Part shown: piece after piece, positions 1-5,829 of the stretch
How positions within the stretch are numbered: position 1 is the stretch's first letter
Layout of the letters: each line of letters opens with the position of its first letter
DNA from: Bacillota bacterium
GTDB taxonomy: Bacteria; Bacillota; Clostridia; Christensenellales; CAG-138
Assembly: GCA_023416895.1 (NCBI GenBank)
Contig: JAEZGQ010000155.1
Coordinates: forward strand, 1 to 8,455
Reading direction: 5' to 3'
DNA length: 8,455 nt
Made by a program: the position numbers and the translations under genes
The notes under the pieces: generated by a model
What the model was told of the DNA's origin: nothing
Database searches by the model: none
Seen by the model: the letters and a program-made list of their open reading frames with translations, nothing else

Positions 1-1
1 G

Positions 2-268
2 GCGAACTTGAACCGGTTGCCTTACGCCGTAATCCGCCACGCTTTGAACAAGCTCGGTCATTTCGTTATCCTCGCGGATTTGGAACATATGCCCCTTGAA
101 AGCGAATAGATCGTCAAGCGGTAGCTCAACGATTTGCTTTGCGTTTGGGGGAACCGGCTGAAAAGAAGATGAGGAAGCGGGTGGAGTGGCTTGCTCGGCT
201 TGCCGCGACGCTTCGGTGGAAAAAAGGTCATCGACTGTGGTCAACTTCATGTTTCTCACGCTGGACAT
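2..268 (-). CDS. ParB/Spo0J-family partition protein, N-terminal part (runs off left edge)
   Basis: Only the first 89 codons are present. ParB proteins bind centromere-like parS sites and work with ParA to segregate DNA. The reading begins at an ATG preceded by AAAGGAGG nine bases upstream, which favours this start over an in-frame ATG six codons later. Residues 1-45 are a low-complexity leader rich in Ser, Pro, Gln and Ala. From about residue 46 the ParB N-terminal domain begins, with LPLDDLFAF, FQIREDNEM and SVADYGVRQPVQVR fitting the usual pattern of a short strand, a basic segment, a helix and G-x-x-x-P. The CTP-binding arginine motifs and the helix-turn-helix would lie beyond the window. 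Its first 41 bases overlap the end of parA in another frame, so the two are probably translationally coupled. The family call is fairly secure; the specific type is not. Confidence 0.8.
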   Translation of the reverse strand, partial: MSSVRNMKLTTVDDLFSTEASRQAEQATPPASSSSFQPVPPNAKQIVELPLDDLFAFKGHMFQIREDNEMTELVQSVADYGVRQPVQVR

Positions 269-1043
269 TGTTAAGTACCTCCTTTGTTAATGCTTCATAT
301 GCCGCAGCCGCTTTACCATGCGCATCATATGCAAAAATGCTTTTGCCTTCAACGCTGGTTTCAGCGGCCTTAATTGCAAGGGGGATTTCCGTTTTGAACA
401 CGCGCATTTTATCCCCGAAATTATTGCGAAGCATGTACGAAATATCTTTTGCAAAATTCGTGCGCGTGTCGGCCATTGTCACTAAGGCACCTTCAATTGT
501 TAATGTGGGGTTGATGTTCCGTTTTACCTTGTTGATCGTCTGCAAAAGCTGCGTCATGCCTTTGGCAGGAAGGTAATGCGCCTGGACGGGAATAATGACG
601 CTGTCGGCGGCTGTAAGTGCGTTCACGGTCATCATCCCAAGCGAAGGCATACAATCGATCAGCACATAATCGTACTTTCCCTTGACTTCGTTCAGGTAGT
701 TGCGGAGAATAACCTCGCGGCTCATGGTGTTAACAAGCGATACCTCCATTGCCGAAAGCTCAATGTTGGCGGGGATAAGGTCAACGCCCTCGGCGTGGTG
801 CAGGATACCCTCGTCCGGGGCTATAGGTTCTTCCGTTATCACCTTGGTCATGATGGTGGTAAGAGAAAAAGTCAGCTTATCCGGTTCTTTCCACCCAAGA
901 GAATCCGTGAGATTGCCCTGCGCATCAGCGTCGATGAGCAAAACCTTGTAGCCGTGCCGTGCAAGCCCGACGCCCAAATTCACCGTGGTGGTCGTTTTCC
1001 CTACGCCGCCCTTTTGGTTTGCGATTGCGATAATCTTAGCCAT
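228..1043 (-). CDS. parA: ParA/Soj-family partition ATPase
   Basis: This 271-residue protein is a cytoplasmic ATPase that, with ParB, positions and segregates a replicon or an excised element. The deviant Walker A motif KGGVGKTT is at residues 11-18. The second aspartate motif LLIDADAQGN is near 35-44 and Walker B VLIDCMPSLG is near 127-136, in the standard order. The length is normal for the short ParA class without an N-terminal DNA-binding domain, so any operator binding would need ParB or another protein. The start is supported by GGAGG eight bases upstream. It is the first gene of a parA-parB pair whose frames overlap by 41 bases. The spacer before it contains several dyads that could be a parS site or operator. 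The sequence resembles ParA of Tn1549-like conjugative elements, an inference from memory. Chromosomal Soj is the less likely alternative, given the Fic neighbour and the cotJC junction. Confidence 0.92.
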   Translation of the reverse strand: MAKIIAIANQKGGVGKTTTTVNLGVGLARHGYKVLLIDADAQGNLTDSLGWKEPDKLTFSLTTIMTKVITEEPIAPDEGILHHAEGVDLIPANIELSAMEVSLVNTMSREVILRNYLNEVKGKYDYVLIDCMPSLGMMTVNALTAADSVIIPVQAHYLPAKGMTQLLQTINKVKRNINPTLTIEGALVTMADTRTNFAKDISYMLRNNFGDKMRVFKTEIPLAIKAAETSVEGKSIFAYDAHGKAAAAYEALTKEVLNNVQREKHEVDHSR

Positions 1044-1177
1044 GGTGGTAGTCCTCCATTTTATTATTTTGTTCGAAGGATGGCAGCGCCTCGAGGGATT
1101 TCTCTGCGCACTGAATCCTCGCGTGCGAGTAACGCGTCCAAATTGGTTCTTAAAGCTCTTTCTGCCTGAGTATAATC
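1044..1177. promoter_or_regulatory. parA upstream spacer with clustered dyads (candidate parS or operator)
   Basis: No gene fits in this spacer. It holds an 8-base palindrome CCTCGAGG at 1089-1096, an imperfect pair GAGGGATT (1093-1100) and AATCCTC (1114-1120) with one bulged base, and CTCGCGTGCGAG at 1118-1129. ACGCGT lies at 1132-1137. Par operons often keep their centromere or autoregulatory operator just upstream of parA, so this is a reasonable place for one, but no known parS consensus is recognised. A TATACT on the minus strand at about 1169-1174 could be a -10 element, yet no convincing -35 stands at the right distance. Confidence 0.35.
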
Positions 1178-1342
1178 CTAGTCAGAAATCTCAAGCGGTA
1201 GTGCCTCAAACTCTCTAAAACGTGCTACGCGCTCTGATTTAATTGCTTGGATCGCAGCTTTCGCCTTTGGTCTTAGCGCATAATCAAGACGCCAGTGTTC
1301 CGGTGTTCTGTCGCGACGGGTGTATCCGATATTGCCGTACAT
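1178..1342 (-). CDS. Small basic protein of unknown function, 54 residues
   Basis: This is a short gene between fic and parA. It is supported by AGGAGG eight bases before its ATG and by a clear stop at a position consistent with the gene order. The protein starts MYGNIGYTRRDRTPEHW and is rich in Arg, Lys and Ala. After residue 18 it looks largely helical, with an amphipathic stretch around AKAAIQAIKSERVARFREF. There are no cysteines, no signal peptide and no membrane segment. I do not recognise the family. Its place on a mobile element next to fic and par genes would suit a small accessory, regulatory or antitoxin-like protein, but no motif supports any of these. In particular it lacks the Fic-inhibitory motif, which is already inside the Fic protein. 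A terminator-like hairpin sits just ahead of its ribosome binding site. Confidence 0.6.
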   Translation of the reverse strand: MYGNIGYTRRDRTPEHWRLDYALRPKAKAAIQAIKSERVARFREFEALPLEISD

Positions 1343-1356
1343 TTGCGTATCCTCCT

Positions 1357-1392
1357 AAATAAATAAAAGAAGCGCAGCATATGCCACGCTTC
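1357..1392 (-). terminator. Terminator-like hairpin after fic
   Basis: On the minus strand GAAGCG and CGCTTC pair around a GCATATGC centre, with two mismatched positions, and TTTTATTTATTT follows. The structure lies 20 bases past the fic stop codon, so it fits an intrinsic terminator for fic. The ribosome binding site of the 54-codon gene starts almost at once after the T-run. It could therefore also act as an attenuator controlling read-through into the small gene and parAB. Confidence 0.6.
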
Positions 1393-1411
1393 AACTTTAT
1401 TTAAAATCCAT

Positions 1412-2206
1412 CTATCTGTGTAACCCATCAAGCCTTGACCTTGGTTGCTTGTCTTTTCCTAAAGCACGTTCTAAAACAGAGTTCCATGTTTTAACCGTGG
1501 CTTCTTGAAGGAAGTCAGCCAATGGAGCAATGAGCTCCTGCGCATCGTACGCTTCTAACGAGGCATAGTATTGCTTCCTATCTTCCTCATAGATAATAAG
1601 AGGCGGCTCGTCTTTCGTCATGAGATAATAATTTAATAAGGTTCGGCCAACGCGTCCATTACCATCCGCAAAGGGATGGATGAACTCGAACCTTGCATGA
1701 AAATAAGAAGCGGCTTTTAGGACATCCTGCCCTTGATAAGCATTGATTTCTTCAAGAAGATCCTGCATATCGTTTTCAACCTGATCCGGCCTTGAACCTA
1801 CTTCGTGGATGCCGGTAACATAATCGTGTTTTTTGAATTCGCCTGGACGCTCACCTTGATCGACGTATCGGCGCTCATCATAGGTTCCTGCCGTGAGCAG
1901 GGAATGTATTTCGCGGACTAGTGACAGCGTAATGGGCTCCTTATCCACGATCTTTTGCTTGAGTATTTCATAGCAAATTTTCTGATTCTGTTGTTCAAAT
2001 AGCGCACGCGGATTACCAGTAAAGCCTGTAACTTTACCGTTTTCGAAAATCTCTCGCGTGTCGTGGTAGGTAATCTCATCGTTTTCTATTTTACCGGAAT
2101 GATATGCGAAAAGCACCCGATAGTGGCTTAGGTATTTGTCGAGTGCATCGGTGGAATCAACCTGGTAGCCCTTCCAAAGCTTCCTTATGGCCTGAAATCT
2201 CTCCAT
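1412..2206 (-). CDS. Fic-family AMP-transferase, class II (N-terminal inhibitory helix)
   Basis: Fic proteins transfer AMP from ATP to hydroxyl side chains of target proteins, usually in the cytoplasm. The complete catalytic motif HPFADGNGRVGR is at residues 177-188, with the catalytic His177 and the phosphate-binding Asp-Gly-Asn-Gly-Arg intact. SGKIEN at residues 37-42 exactly fits the (S/T)xxxE(G/N) inhibitory motif, with Glu41 as the residue expected to block productive ATP binding. That makes this a self-restrained class II enzyme needing no separate antitoxin. The 264-residue length suits a core Fic domain with a short C-terminal tail and no winged helix. The start is supported by AAGGAG nine bases upstream and by a nearby promoter. 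The target is unknown. It sits between the cotJC junction and parAB, so it is probably element cargo; a toxin, stability or defence role is inference only. Confidence 0.93.
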   Translation of the reverse strand: MERFQAIRKLWKGYQVDSTDALDKYLSHYRVLFAYHSGKIENDEITYHDTREIFENGKVTGFTGNPRALFEQQNQKICYEILKQKIVDKEPITLSLVREIHSLLTAGTYDERRYVDQGERPGEFKKHDYVTGIHEVGSRPDQVENDMQDLLEEINAYQGQDVLKAASYFHARFEFIHPFADGNGRVGRTLLNYYLMTKDEPPLIIYEEDRKQYYASLEAYDAQELIAPLADFLQEATVKTWNSVLERALGKDKQPRSRLDGLHR

Positions 2207-2235
2207 GGCGGTATGCTCCTTATGATTGTGAGGGT

Positions 2236-2244
2236 ATTATATCA
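2236..2244 (-). promoter_or_regulatory. Extended -10 promoter of fic
   Basis: The minus strand reads TGATATAAT, a perfect TATAAT with the TGn extension, about 30 bases before the fic start codon. There is no good -35 hexamer at 16-18 bases, which is common for extended -10 promoters. Transcription would start near 2229 and give a short leader that carries the AAGGAG site. Confidence 0.6.
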
Positions 2245-2402
2245 CGAAAAGGCAGAAAACTTTGGAGAAAAAATATAAGAAAACTTGCAAATACCAAACC
2301 AATTTGATAGGATACAGCCATCCAAATAAGTGCCAGGTTGGTTATTAAGGCCATCCCGCGCCGTTGCAGCAACAGATGAGCACTTTAAGGATTTGCATGT
2401 CG

Positions 2403-2439
2403 ATACCGCGGCTTTCTTTGGTAGAGGGGGCTGCGGTAT
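2403..2439. repeat. Inverted repeat near the element end
   Basis: ATACCGCGGC (2403-2412) and GCTGCGGTAT (2430-2439) can pair over ten positions, one of them G-T, around a 17-base loop. Neither side is followed by a T-run, so it is not an obvious terminator. No gene with a ribosome binding site lies in 2245-2466, so this stretch between the fic promoter and the cotJC junction appears non-coding. A recombinase-binding or structural role is possible. Confidence 0.5.
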
Positions 2440-2473
2440 TCCTTATAATAAAAGGAAAGGTTGTTCTTATAAG
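2439..2473. repeat. Palindromes and direct repeat beside the cotJC junction
   Basis: Bases 2439-2457 form a 19-base palindrome (TTCCTT...AAGGAA) with one mismatched pair. CTTATAA occurs at 2442-2448 and again at 2466-2472, where it extends to the perfect 8-base palindrome CTTATAAG. The second copy is only about 6-10 bases from the point where CotJC similarity ends. Such short symmetrical sequences at an element end are typical of recombinase arm or core sites. Without the other end this remains a candidate attachment region. Confidence 0.4.
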
Positions 2474-2889
2474 ATAGTAGCATCGGCAGCCATATCCTCC
2501 AGAATGTCTGCGATGGGGTCGCCGGTGCATTGGATGTAGGAGGAGGTAAAGGGCACGCCGTTGGGGTCTGCGGGGAAAACGCCGCAGCTGTGCATGGTAT
2601 AGTAGCCGCCAAGCCCCGCCGCTTCAATCTCCGCAAGGGACGCGCCGCGCATGCACTGGTGGATCATGGTGCCGATCATTTCCCAATGGGCCATTTCTTC
2701 GGTGCCGATGTCGTTTAAGGTTGCCTGCACCCGTTTATCCGGCATGGAGAACCGTTGGGTGAGGTAGCGCATACCGGCAGCCAGTTCGCTGTCGGGGCCA
2801 CCGTACTGTGCCATGAGGAATTTGGCCATGCGCGGTTCGGGTTTGGTGATGTTGATGGGGTATTCAAGTTTCTTGAGATAAATCCACAT
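2467..2889 (-). CDS. cotJC: CotJC spore-coat manganese-catalase-like protein, C-terminal third missing
   Basis: CotJC is an inner spore-coat protein of the manganese catalase family, a four-helix bundle holding two metal ions. The first 135 residues match the family: MWIYLKKLEYP at the start, Glu35 in SELAAGMRYL, Glu65 and His68 in TEEMAHWEMI, and GDPIADILEDMAAD at 123-136. Intact members are near 190 residues and continue with an E-K-A-R-A segment and a second set of Glu/His ligands. Here the reading turns to Ala-Thr-Ile-Leu and stops at residue 140. The other two minus-strand frames past the break do not restore the family sequence, so a simple frameshift is unlikely. The start has AAGGAGG at good spacing, 12 bases after cotJB. 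As it stands the product lacks half its metal site. Either an inserted element has interrupted the gene reversibly, or the gene is dead. Confidence 0.88.
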   Translation of the reverse strand: MWIYLKKLEYPINITKPEPRMAKFLMAQYGGPDSELAAGMRYLTQRFSMPDKRVQATLNDIGTEEMAHWEMIGTMIHQCMRGASLAEIEAAGLGGYYTMHSCGVFPADPNGVPFTSSYIQCTGDPIADILEDMAADATIL

Positions 2890-2901
2890 ACGCCTTCCTC
2901 C

Positions 2902-3147
2902 TTACTGCCACGGCCATGGCGAGCAGACGTAGCTGCCCACGTCTGTGGGCGAATGCCCGAAGTTCATAAGCGGGCCGTACTCCGCCTCGTAAAGCTTGAT
3001 CAACTGCTCAAGCTTTTCCGAATAACATAGGTAATCCTTCAGCGCGAGTTCGTCTGTGGGGTTCGTGTCGATGTAGAGATTCAGTTCAACGCATACGAAT
3101 TGGTATTCGCTGATTTTCGCCAGAAGTGCCGCTTGCGATGCTTCCAT
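2902..3147 (-). CDS. cotJB: Spore coat protein CotJB
   Basis: CotJB is a small protein of the inner spore coat, made in the mother cell and working with CotJA and CotJC. The 81-residue reading has the family features: KISEYQFVCVELNLYIDTNPTD in the first third, a central acidic-basic helix, then YGPLMNFG and a final W-P-W-Q. I chose the ATG at 3147 because a GGGGG ribosome binding site stands nine bases before it and because the protein then begins about ten residues before the conserved KISEYQF, as usual. An earlier ATG at 3171 overlaps the cotJA stop as TAATG but has no clear ribosome binding site; it would add eight residues and could work by coupling. The gene lies 23 bases after cotJA and 12 before cotJC, so the three are one operon. 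Confidence 0.9.
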   Translation of the reverse strand: MEASQAALLAKISEYQFVCVELNLYIDTNPTDELALKDYLCYSEKLEQLIKLYEAEYGPLMNFGHSPTDVGSYVCSPWPWQ

Positions 3148-3170
3148 ACCTGTTTCCCCCTTATACCGCA

Positions 3171-3428
3171 TTATCGGACAAGCTCGGGGAACAACGTTCC
3201 CTGAGCAAGTGCGTCGGACGGGCAGAAACCGTAAGTATATTCCTGTATGGGGAACATCAGCTGCGCAAGCGCGTTCATGCCGCTCACACCCAGGACCCCA
3301 CTGATGTCCGTACAGGGCGTTTCACATGCCATGCCGGCAACCACGGTGTCTTCCAAACTGGTTGCCTTTACGACAGGCGCTGAGCATGCGCAGCCGCATT
3401 TCGTCTGCGCATTGCTGTTTTTATACAC
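3171..3428 (-). CDS. cotJA: Spore coat-associated protein CotJA
   Basis: This is the first gene of the cotJ operon. CotJA is a small spore-coat protein needed to assemble CotJC into the coat. The family signature is at the C-terminus, where FCPSDALAQGTLFPELV matches the usual P-x-x-A-L-x-x-G-T-L-F-P-x-L pattern. The N-terminal part is cysteine-rich, with CGCAC early and two more cysteines in CETPC. That is more than I expect for this family and might allow cross-linking or metal binding, an inference. The start is decided by spacing. AAGGAGG at 3436-3442 is only one base from the ATG at 3434 but seven bases from the GTG at 3428, so the GTG is preferred. If the ATG is used, the protein gains Met-Thr. 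Confidence 0.85.
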   Translation of the reverse strand: MYKNSNAQTKCGCACSAPVVKATSLEDTVVAGMACETPCTDISGVLGVSGMNALAQLMFPIQEYTYGFCPSDALAQGTLFPELVR

Positions 3429-3450
3429 GGTCATACCTCCTTGCAGGTTT

Positions 3451-3477
3451 TTTGTATAATATGCGTGGGGGTATACG
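3451..3477 (-). promoter_or_regulatory. Possible sporulation (SigE-like) promoter of cotJABC
   Basis: On the minus strand CGTATA (3477-3472) and TATACAAA (3458-3451) are 13 bases apart. They partly match the mother-cell SigE pattern of an ATA-containing -35 and CATACAnT. cotJ is SigE-dependent in Bacillus subtilis, which is why this was looked for. The predicted start falls almost on the ribosome binding site, leaving a very short leader, so the assignment is weak. Confidence 0.25.
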
Positions 3478-3491
3478 ACGGTTCATCTATA

Positions 3492-3500
3492 TGTTAAAAT
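3492..3500 (+). promoter_or_regulatory. Extended -10 promoter of the ABC exporter operon
   Basis: TGTTAAAAT is a TGn-extended -10 with hexamer TAAAAT, about 23 bases before the ATPase start codon. No good -35 hexamer is present. It points away from the cotJ promoter region, so the two operons share an 88-base divergent spacer. Confidence 0.45.
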
Positions 3501-3522
3501 AGCCACAAAGGGGTGTGAATGT

Positions 3523-4239
3523 ATGTTAAAAACGGAAGGGCTTACCAAAAAATATGGTTCGCTAAAAGCGAACGACGATATTTGCTTTGAAGTGGCGGCG
3601 GGGGAAATTGCGGTTTTGCTCGGGCCAAACGGCGCAGGTAAATCCACAGCCATCAAAGCCATCGCCGGCCTTTTGCGCTTTCAAGGGAAAATCGAAATCG
3701 GCGGATATCCAAACAAAAGCGTGCAGGCAAAGCGGCTGTTGGGCTACATCCCGGAAATACCCACGGCATACGAGCTTTTGACCATCGACGAACACATGCA
3801 GTTTATCGCGCGCGCCTATTCGCTGGGCGACGGTTGGGAAAACAGGGCGCAGGAGCTAATTAACAGGCTTGAGCTTGCCGATAAAACAAAAAAGCTCGGC
3901 AAAGAGCTGAGTAAGGGTATGCAGCAAAAACTCAGCATCTGCTGCGCGCTTTTGAGCGAGCCCAAGCTTTTGCTGGTGGACGAGCCCATGGTGGGGCTTG
4001 ACCCGCATGCCATCAAGGAACTCAAGAAAATCCTCCTAGAGGAACGGGCAAAGGGTACCGCCATCCTCATTTCCACGCATCTTCTTGACAGCGTGGAGGA
4101 TCTTTGGGACAAAACCCTTATTCTCGTGGACGGCAAAATCGCCGTCACGCGCACCAAGGCGGAGCTTATGAACACGGGCGAGTCGCTTGAGCAGCTTTTC
4201 TTCGATATTACAGAAAAGAAGGATGAGGCCGCATCATGA
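3523..4239 (+). CDS. ABC transporter ATP-binding protein (exporter type)
   Basis: This 238-residue nucleotide-binding subunit powers the membrane protein encoded just downstream. Walker A GPNGAGKST is at residues 34-42, the signature LSKGMQQKL at 129-137, Walker B LLLVDEP at 149-155, the D-loop GLDP at 159-161 and the switch His186 in ISTH, so the ATPase appears complete. The Q-loop position reads GYIPE rather than containing a glutamine, which is common in the BcrA/EcsA-like branch. The ribosome binding site AAAGGGG lies nine bases before the ATG. Its last four bases, ATGA, contain the start of the permease gene, so the two are translationally coupled. The substrate cannot be read from the sequence. 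A drug, peptide or membrane-stress role is possible by family, and no biosynthetic or immunity neighbour narrows it. Confidence 0.93.
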   Translation: MLKTEGLTKKYGSLKANDDICFEVAAGEIAVLLGPNGAGKSTAIKAIAGLLRFQGKIEIGGYPNKSVQAKRLLGYIPEIPTAYELLTIDEHMQFIARAYSLGDGWENRAQELINRLELADKTKKLGKELSKGMQQKLSICCALLSEPKLLLVDEPMVGLDPHAIKELKKILLEERAKGTAILISTHLLDSVEDLWDKTLILVDGKIAVTRTKAELMNTGESLEQLFFDITEKKDEAAS

Positions 4240-5798
4240 GCGCAACGATGTATCTTTTGAGAAAATCCGTTCTCAACGGCGTGAAACAGGCGTTTAAAAA
4301 GCCTGCCGCCTTAATCGGGTATATCGTTATCCTTGGGTTTGTGGTGTTTACCATGGTGTCGGGCCAAAGTATCGAAGCGCGTGCGCCGCGAAACCTTGAG
4401 GTGTTTGCAGCGGCGGTGCTGGGTATTTACCTTTTGATCCTTATGCTTTCGGTGGCGCAGGGCCTCAAAGGCGGCACGGCGATTTTTCGCATGGCGGATG
4501 TAAATTTGCTGTTTACCTCGCCTGTAACGCCGCAGACCATTCTCGTTTATGCCATCGTGCGGCAAACAGGTATTCTTATTCTCGCTTCGGTGTGCATGCT
4601 GATGCAATACACCAACCTTCGCGTCAATTTCGGCCTCGGTGGCGACGCTGTGGGCGGGCTCATGATCGGCTATGTGCTTTTGGGCATCGCTTCACAGCTT
4701 TTGAGCGCCAACCTTTACGCGTTTTGTGCGTCGCGTCCCAAGGCGAGGGATATTGCCAACTATGTAATCCGCGGGCTCGGGGTGATGCTCGGCATTGGGT
4801 TTGTGGCGTATGTCGTCATCCAAAACGGCAACGTGGGAGAGGCAATCAAAGGTTTTTTTGGCGCAAGTTGGTGGAACTATGTGCCCGTGCTCGGTTGGTC
4901 GCAGGCCATTGCGGTTTACTCCGCACATGGCGACTGGACAACTGCGCTCATTTTCACGGGGCTTACGTTACTTTCGTGCGGCGGGCTTGGGCTGTGGCTC
5001 TATAAGAGCAGCTCCGATTATTATGAGGATGTTTTGGTTTCCGCCGAAACGATGCACAACGTGAAACAGGCCGCAAAAGAAGGCCGCATCATGAGCACCG
5101 GAACGGTGAGCAAGCGTGCCCGCAGGGAATTCGGCCCGCTGAAGGGAAGGGGCGCTTCCGCCTTCTTTTACCGCGCATGGCGCGAACAGCAGAAGCGGGG
5201 ACTGTGGCTTTTCACACTTACCACCATCGGCGCGCTTGCAGGGCCATGCTTCGTGCTCATTATGCGCGCGGCGGAAGGTTCCATGAACGAGGTGGGTATC
5301 TGGCCGGGGCTTTACTTCTCGGCGTATTTGCTGGTGTTTTTGTCCATCAAGGATGGGCTGGCTACGGAAATGACGCATTATCCTTTGTTTCTTGCGCCCG
5401 CATCGGCTTGGAAAAAGCTCGTGGCAGTTTCTATGCCGCAAATCATCAAGTTTGCGGTGGACGCGTGCGTGTTTGCCGCCGTTTGCCTTGTGGCGCTGAA
5501 ATCGCCGGTACATGAGGCACTTTTGTCCGCGCTTGCCTACGCGAGCATGGGGGCGGTGTTTGCCGCGTGCATCGTGCTTGTAGAGCGGCTTTTAGGCAGC
5601 AGCAAAAATACCGTGCTTGTGATGATGGTGTACCTCGGCATATTGATTGTCGTGCTTTTGCCGGGCTTTGTGGCGGGCGCGGCAATCGACTTTGCCGTAC
5701 CGGCACTTGGGTACCTCGTGTGCGCGGGCTGGAACCTCGTCGCCTCCGCCATTATCCTGTTTTTGTGCCGCAACCTTTTGCATTCCATGGAAACCTAA
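4236..5798 (+). CDS. ABC exporter membrane protein (putative ABC_export family)
   Basis: This 520-residue membrane protein is the partner of the upstream ATPase, coupled through an ATGA overlap. By eye it has about twelve hydrophobic segments, near residues 24-42, 56-75, 110-125, 138-160, 180-197, 235-255, 323-343, 355-371, 405-421, 430-449, 458-480 and 490-512. A charged cytoplasmic stretch lies at roughly 258-320 and contains SKRARREFGPLKGRGASAFF. The segment FRMADVNLLFTSPVTPQ at 84-100 is what I recall as typical of a Firmicutes family described only as a putative ABC exporter. The size and the two-half arrangement suit an EcsB- or Bcr-like permease that forms an exporter with an ATPase dimer. 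The substrate is unknown. The operon ends in a strong terminator, so it is a self-contained two-gene unit. Confidence 0.85.
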   Translation: MSATMYLLRKSVLNGVKQAFKKPAALIGYIVILGFVVFTMVSGQSIEARAPRNLEVFAAAVLGIYLLILMLSVAQGLKGGTAIFRMADVNLLFTSPVTPQTILVYAIVRQTGILILASVCMLMQYTNLRVNFGLGGDAVGGLMIGYVLLGIASQLLSANLYAFCASRPKARDIANYVIRGLGVMLGIGFVAYVVIQNGNVGEAIKGFFGASWWNYVPVLGWSQAIAVYSAHGDWTTALIFTGLTLLSCGGLGLWLYKSSSDYYEDVLVSAETMHNVKQAAKEGRIMSTGTVSKRARREFGPLKGRGASAFFYRAWREQQKRGLWLFTLTTIGALAGPCFVLIMRAAEGSMNEVGIWPGLYFSAYLLVFLSIKDGLATEMTHYPLFLAPASAWKKLVAVSMPQIIKFAVDACVFAAVCLVALKSPVHEALLSALAYASMGAVFAACIVLVERLLGSSKNTVLVMMVYLGILIVVLLPGFVAGAAIDFAVPALGYLVCAGWNLVASAIILFLCRNLLHSMET

Positions 5799-5829
5799 GC
5801 GTATCGTTTCCGCTTGAAGGTGTGTTTTT

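Larger units (their letters stand above)
1..2481. mobile_element. Right-hand part of an integrated mobile element inside cotJC
   Basis: This segment holds fic, a small unknown gene, parA and parB, all on the minus strand, and none belongs to a spore-coat operon. Its right limit is placed at about 2479-2484 because CotJC matches its family up to an Ala-Ala-Asp there and then turns into unrelated sequence with an immediate stop. A sampled 60-base line within fic is about 40% GC, while one in the ABC permease gene is about 58%. ParA/ParB partition genes are usual cargo of plasmids, phages and integrative conjugative elements, and this ParA resembles those of Tn1549-like elements of gut Firmicutes. 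That last link is from memory of the family, not a search. No recombinase, relaxase or second junction is visible, so the element type and left limit are unknown. Confidence 0.62.

Noticed and set aside
139..1169. Long plus-strand reading frames opposite parA and parB
   Set aside because: They mirror the minus-strand par genes, lack ribosome binding sites, and show no recognisable domains.
2345..2398. A 17-codon minus-strand peptide with three adjacent cysteines
   Set aside because: It has no ribosome binding site and lies within a repeat-rich non-coding stretch; there is not enough to call a gene.
2330..2539. Plus-strand 69-codon reading frame across the cotJC junction
   Set aside because: It would begin at a GTG with no ribosome binding site and it spans both the non-coding element end and the antisense of cotJC.
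2385..2640. CotJC truncation explained by a frameshift
   Set aside because: The two other minus-strand frames downstream of the break do not contain the expected CotJC C-terminal sequence, so a single indel cannot explain the loss.
3455..3460. Perfect TATAAT on the plus strand in the cotJ/ABC spacer
   Set aside because: It has no matching -35 or proper TGn extension and lies over 60 bases from the ABC start; the extended -10 at 3492-3500 is better placed.
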